Below, piece after piece: positions 4,057 through 5,308 of a stretch of 5,308 nucleotides of DNA. Origin of the DNA: Pseudomonadota bacterium. Its GTDB lineage: Bacteria; Desulfobacterota; Desulfobulbia; Desulfobulbales; JAGXFP01. A program made the position numbers and the translations under genes. The notes beneath the pieces were generated by a model. That model was not told where the DNA came from. It ran no database searches and was given only the letters and a program-made list of their open reading frames with translations. The stretch is taken from NCBI GenBank assembly GCA_030673265.1, contig DAOVJK010000225.1:1-5308 (forward strand), given 5' to 3'. Numbering within the stretch: the stretch's first letter is position 1; each line of letters opens with the position of its first letter.

Positions 4057-5308
4057 ATGACCAGCGAAATTCGTCTTGAGAAGAACTGGCTTAACGAGTA
4101 TCCGCAAACCATCCGTTTGGCGCTGAAGAATCTGGCCGGACGTTGCCGGGAGCTTTATGTGGCAGGCGGCGCGGTGCGGGACTGGTTGAGCGGGAGCATG
4201 GCCGCCGACCTCGATCTTGCCGTGGCCGGAGACGGGATTGCGGCGGCCCGATTCTTTGCCGCCGAGACCGGCGGCGTCTTCGTATTGCTCGATGAACAGG
4301 AAGGGGTCGCCCGGGTGGTGGTTGATGACCTGTCCGTCGATATAGCCTCTTTCAGAGAGGGAACCGCCAATATTATCGATGATCTGTTCCGACGTGATTT
4401 CTCCATCAATGCTATGGCGGTGGCTGTAGATCCGGCGACCGGCACCCTGCTGGAGCCTTTTACTCTGCTTGACCCCTTGGGGGGCGTGGCCGATCTTGAG
4501 CAGGGTCTGGTAAGAGCGGTATCCGCCGAGGTCTTTGAGAATGATCCACTCCGCTTGCTCCGGGCTTATCGCTTTGCCGCGTGTTTGTCCTTTACCATTG
4601 AGCCGCAGACATTGAGGTGGATAGAAGCAAATAGCAATTTGCTAACGCGCCCTGCTCCCGAAAGGATCCGCTATGAGCTTGAGGCGATTATGGCCTCGGA
4701 CCGGGCTGCTGACGCCTTTGCCCAAATGAATGAGACCCGGCTTCTCGGGGAGATCTTGCCGGAGCTGCTCGCGGGTGTGGGTCTGGAGCAACCGGCCAGT
4801 CATCATCTTGACGTCTTCAATCATAATATGGCCGCCCTGGCTGCCATCGAAAGAATTATTGCTGATCCGGCGGCCCATTTCCCGGATCATCGCGGCCATT
4901 TCCAGGATTATCTTGCCGTTGCAAAGCATCCTGTGTTGCTGAAGTGGGCCGCCCTGTTCCATGACCTCGGTAAGCCCGAGACTTGCGGAACCAGAGAAGA
5001 TGGTCGTACGACCTTCTATAATCATGATCGGGCCGGAGCGCGAATCTTCACCGCCATCGCCCGCCGTTTGCGCTGGAGTCGTGAGCATCTCCAGACCGTG
5101 GCCAAACTGATTGACTTGCATATGTACCCCTTTCATCTAAGCAATGCCATCCAGAATACCGGCATTACGCCCCGGGCCTGTCTAAGGTTGGTTAAGGCGG
5201 CCGGCGATGACCTGCCGGGACTTTTTCTATTGGCCATGGCCGATAGCTTGGCCTCGCAGGGGCCTTTACGGCCGCCGTCTATGGAAGAGAATCTGGCCGA
5301 TTTATATG
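4057..5308 (+). CDS. cca: CCA-type tRNA nucleotidyltransferase with HD domain, 3'-truncated by window edge
   Basis: It adds C and/or A residues to tRNA 3' ends in the cytosol. ATG at 4057 is the first in-frame start after the TGA at 4048-4050; no clear Shine-Dalgarno precedes it. 417 codons are open to the window edge with no stop. The class II nucleotidyltransferase head shows VAGGAVRDWL (35-44), the metal-binding DLD (Asp51, Asp53), a third Asp in VDIASFREG (95), RRDFSINAMA (112-121) and ENDPLRLLRAYRFAA (161-175). The neck and body follow with PERIRYELEAIM and LLGEILPEL. The HD domain shows HHLDVFNHN (249-257), LFHDLGKPET (300-309), NHDRAGA (322-328) and LIDLH (351-355), so the metal ligands look intact; HD domains of this type are associated with 2',3'-cyclic phosphodiesterase or phosphatase activity. 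The GRRF-type signature that follows DxD in bacterial poly(A) polymerases is absent, which favours a tRNA enzyme. It could be a full CCA enzyme or one half of a split CC-/A-adding pair, as reported for Geobacter. Confidence 0.92.
   Translation, partial: MTSEIRLEKNWLNEYPQTIRLALKNLAGRCRELYVAGGAVRDWLSGSMAADLDLAVAGDGIAAARFFAAETGGVFVLLDEQEGVARVVVDDLSVDIASFREGTANIIDDLFRRDFSINAMAVAVDPATGTLLEPFTLLDPLGGVADLEQGLVRAVSAEVFENDPLRLLRAYRFAACLSFTIEPQTLRWIEANSNLLTRPAPERIRYELEAIMASDRAADAFAQMNETRLLGEILPELLAGVGLEQPASHHLDVFNHNMAALAAIERIIADPAAHFPDHRGHFQDYLAVAKHPVLLKWAALFHDLGKPETCGTREDGRTTFYNHDRAGARIFTAIARRLRWSREHLQTVAKLIDLHMYPFHLSNAIQNTGITPRACLRLVKAAGDDLPGLFLLAMADSLASQGPLRPPSMEENLADLY

Noticed and set aside
4155..5136. 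Minus-strand ORFs of 96 and 164 codons opposite cca
   Set aside because: The plus strand carries uninterrupted nucleotidyltransferase and HD motifs across the whole stretch; the antisense frames show no family features.
1..5308. A defence island, CRISPR array, toxin-antitoxin pair or mobile element
   Set aside because: No nuclease, helicase, transposase, integrase, spacer-repeat array or paired small genes are visible; Sel1 and ParB-like domains alone do not support such a call.

Overview
The window reads as ordinary bacterial chromosome. Gene content suggests a Desulfobacterota-type (former Deltaproteobacteria) genome, an inference of moderate confidence. The grounds are a long CCA-type tRNA nucleotidyltransferase with a fused HD domain, a stand-alone ParB/Srx-domain protein with altered nucleotide motifs, and a YjbQ-family enzyme. 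No mobile element, CRISPR array, rRNA, tRNA or prophage gene is visible.

Layout: (1) 1-1326, plus strand: the 3' part of a Sel1-repeat protein, with nine complete repeats plus one cut by the window edge. Its stop codon lies inside a terminator hairpin. (2) 1327-1473: a convergent intergenic gap with two hairpins. (3) 1474-2070, minus strand: a small exported coiled-coil protein of about 178 residues after signal-peptide removal, built from four copies of a leucine-zipper-like module. (4) 2071-2568: a 498-bp AT-rich divergent intergenic region (about 29% GC by hand count over 2221-2520), rich in inverted repeats and holding two candidate -10 boxes. (5) 2569-2985, plus strand: YjbQ/UPF0047 protein. 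(6) 2989-3945, minus strand: ParB-like N-domain protein, convergent with yjbQ across only 3 bp. (7) 3946-4056: a short divergent region with no convincing promoter. (8) 4057 to the window end, plus strand: tRNA nucleotidyltransferase with HD domain, cut off at the 3' edge.

I see no single pathway linking these genes. The Sel1 protein and the exported coiled-coil protein are both protein-interaction scaffolds and sit tail to tail, which hints at envelope-associated function but does not prove it. The yjbQ, parB-like and cca genes look like housekeeping or conserved-unknown neighbours on alternating strands, so each probably has its own promoter. The points most worth a second look are the changed CTP-motif residues in the ParB-like protein, the nested duplication and G7 tract in the Sel1 gene, the modular coiled-coil protein, the non-canonical base-selection motif of the nucleotidyltransferase, and the dyad-rich intergenic region. 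I did not find a clearly new multi-gene system.
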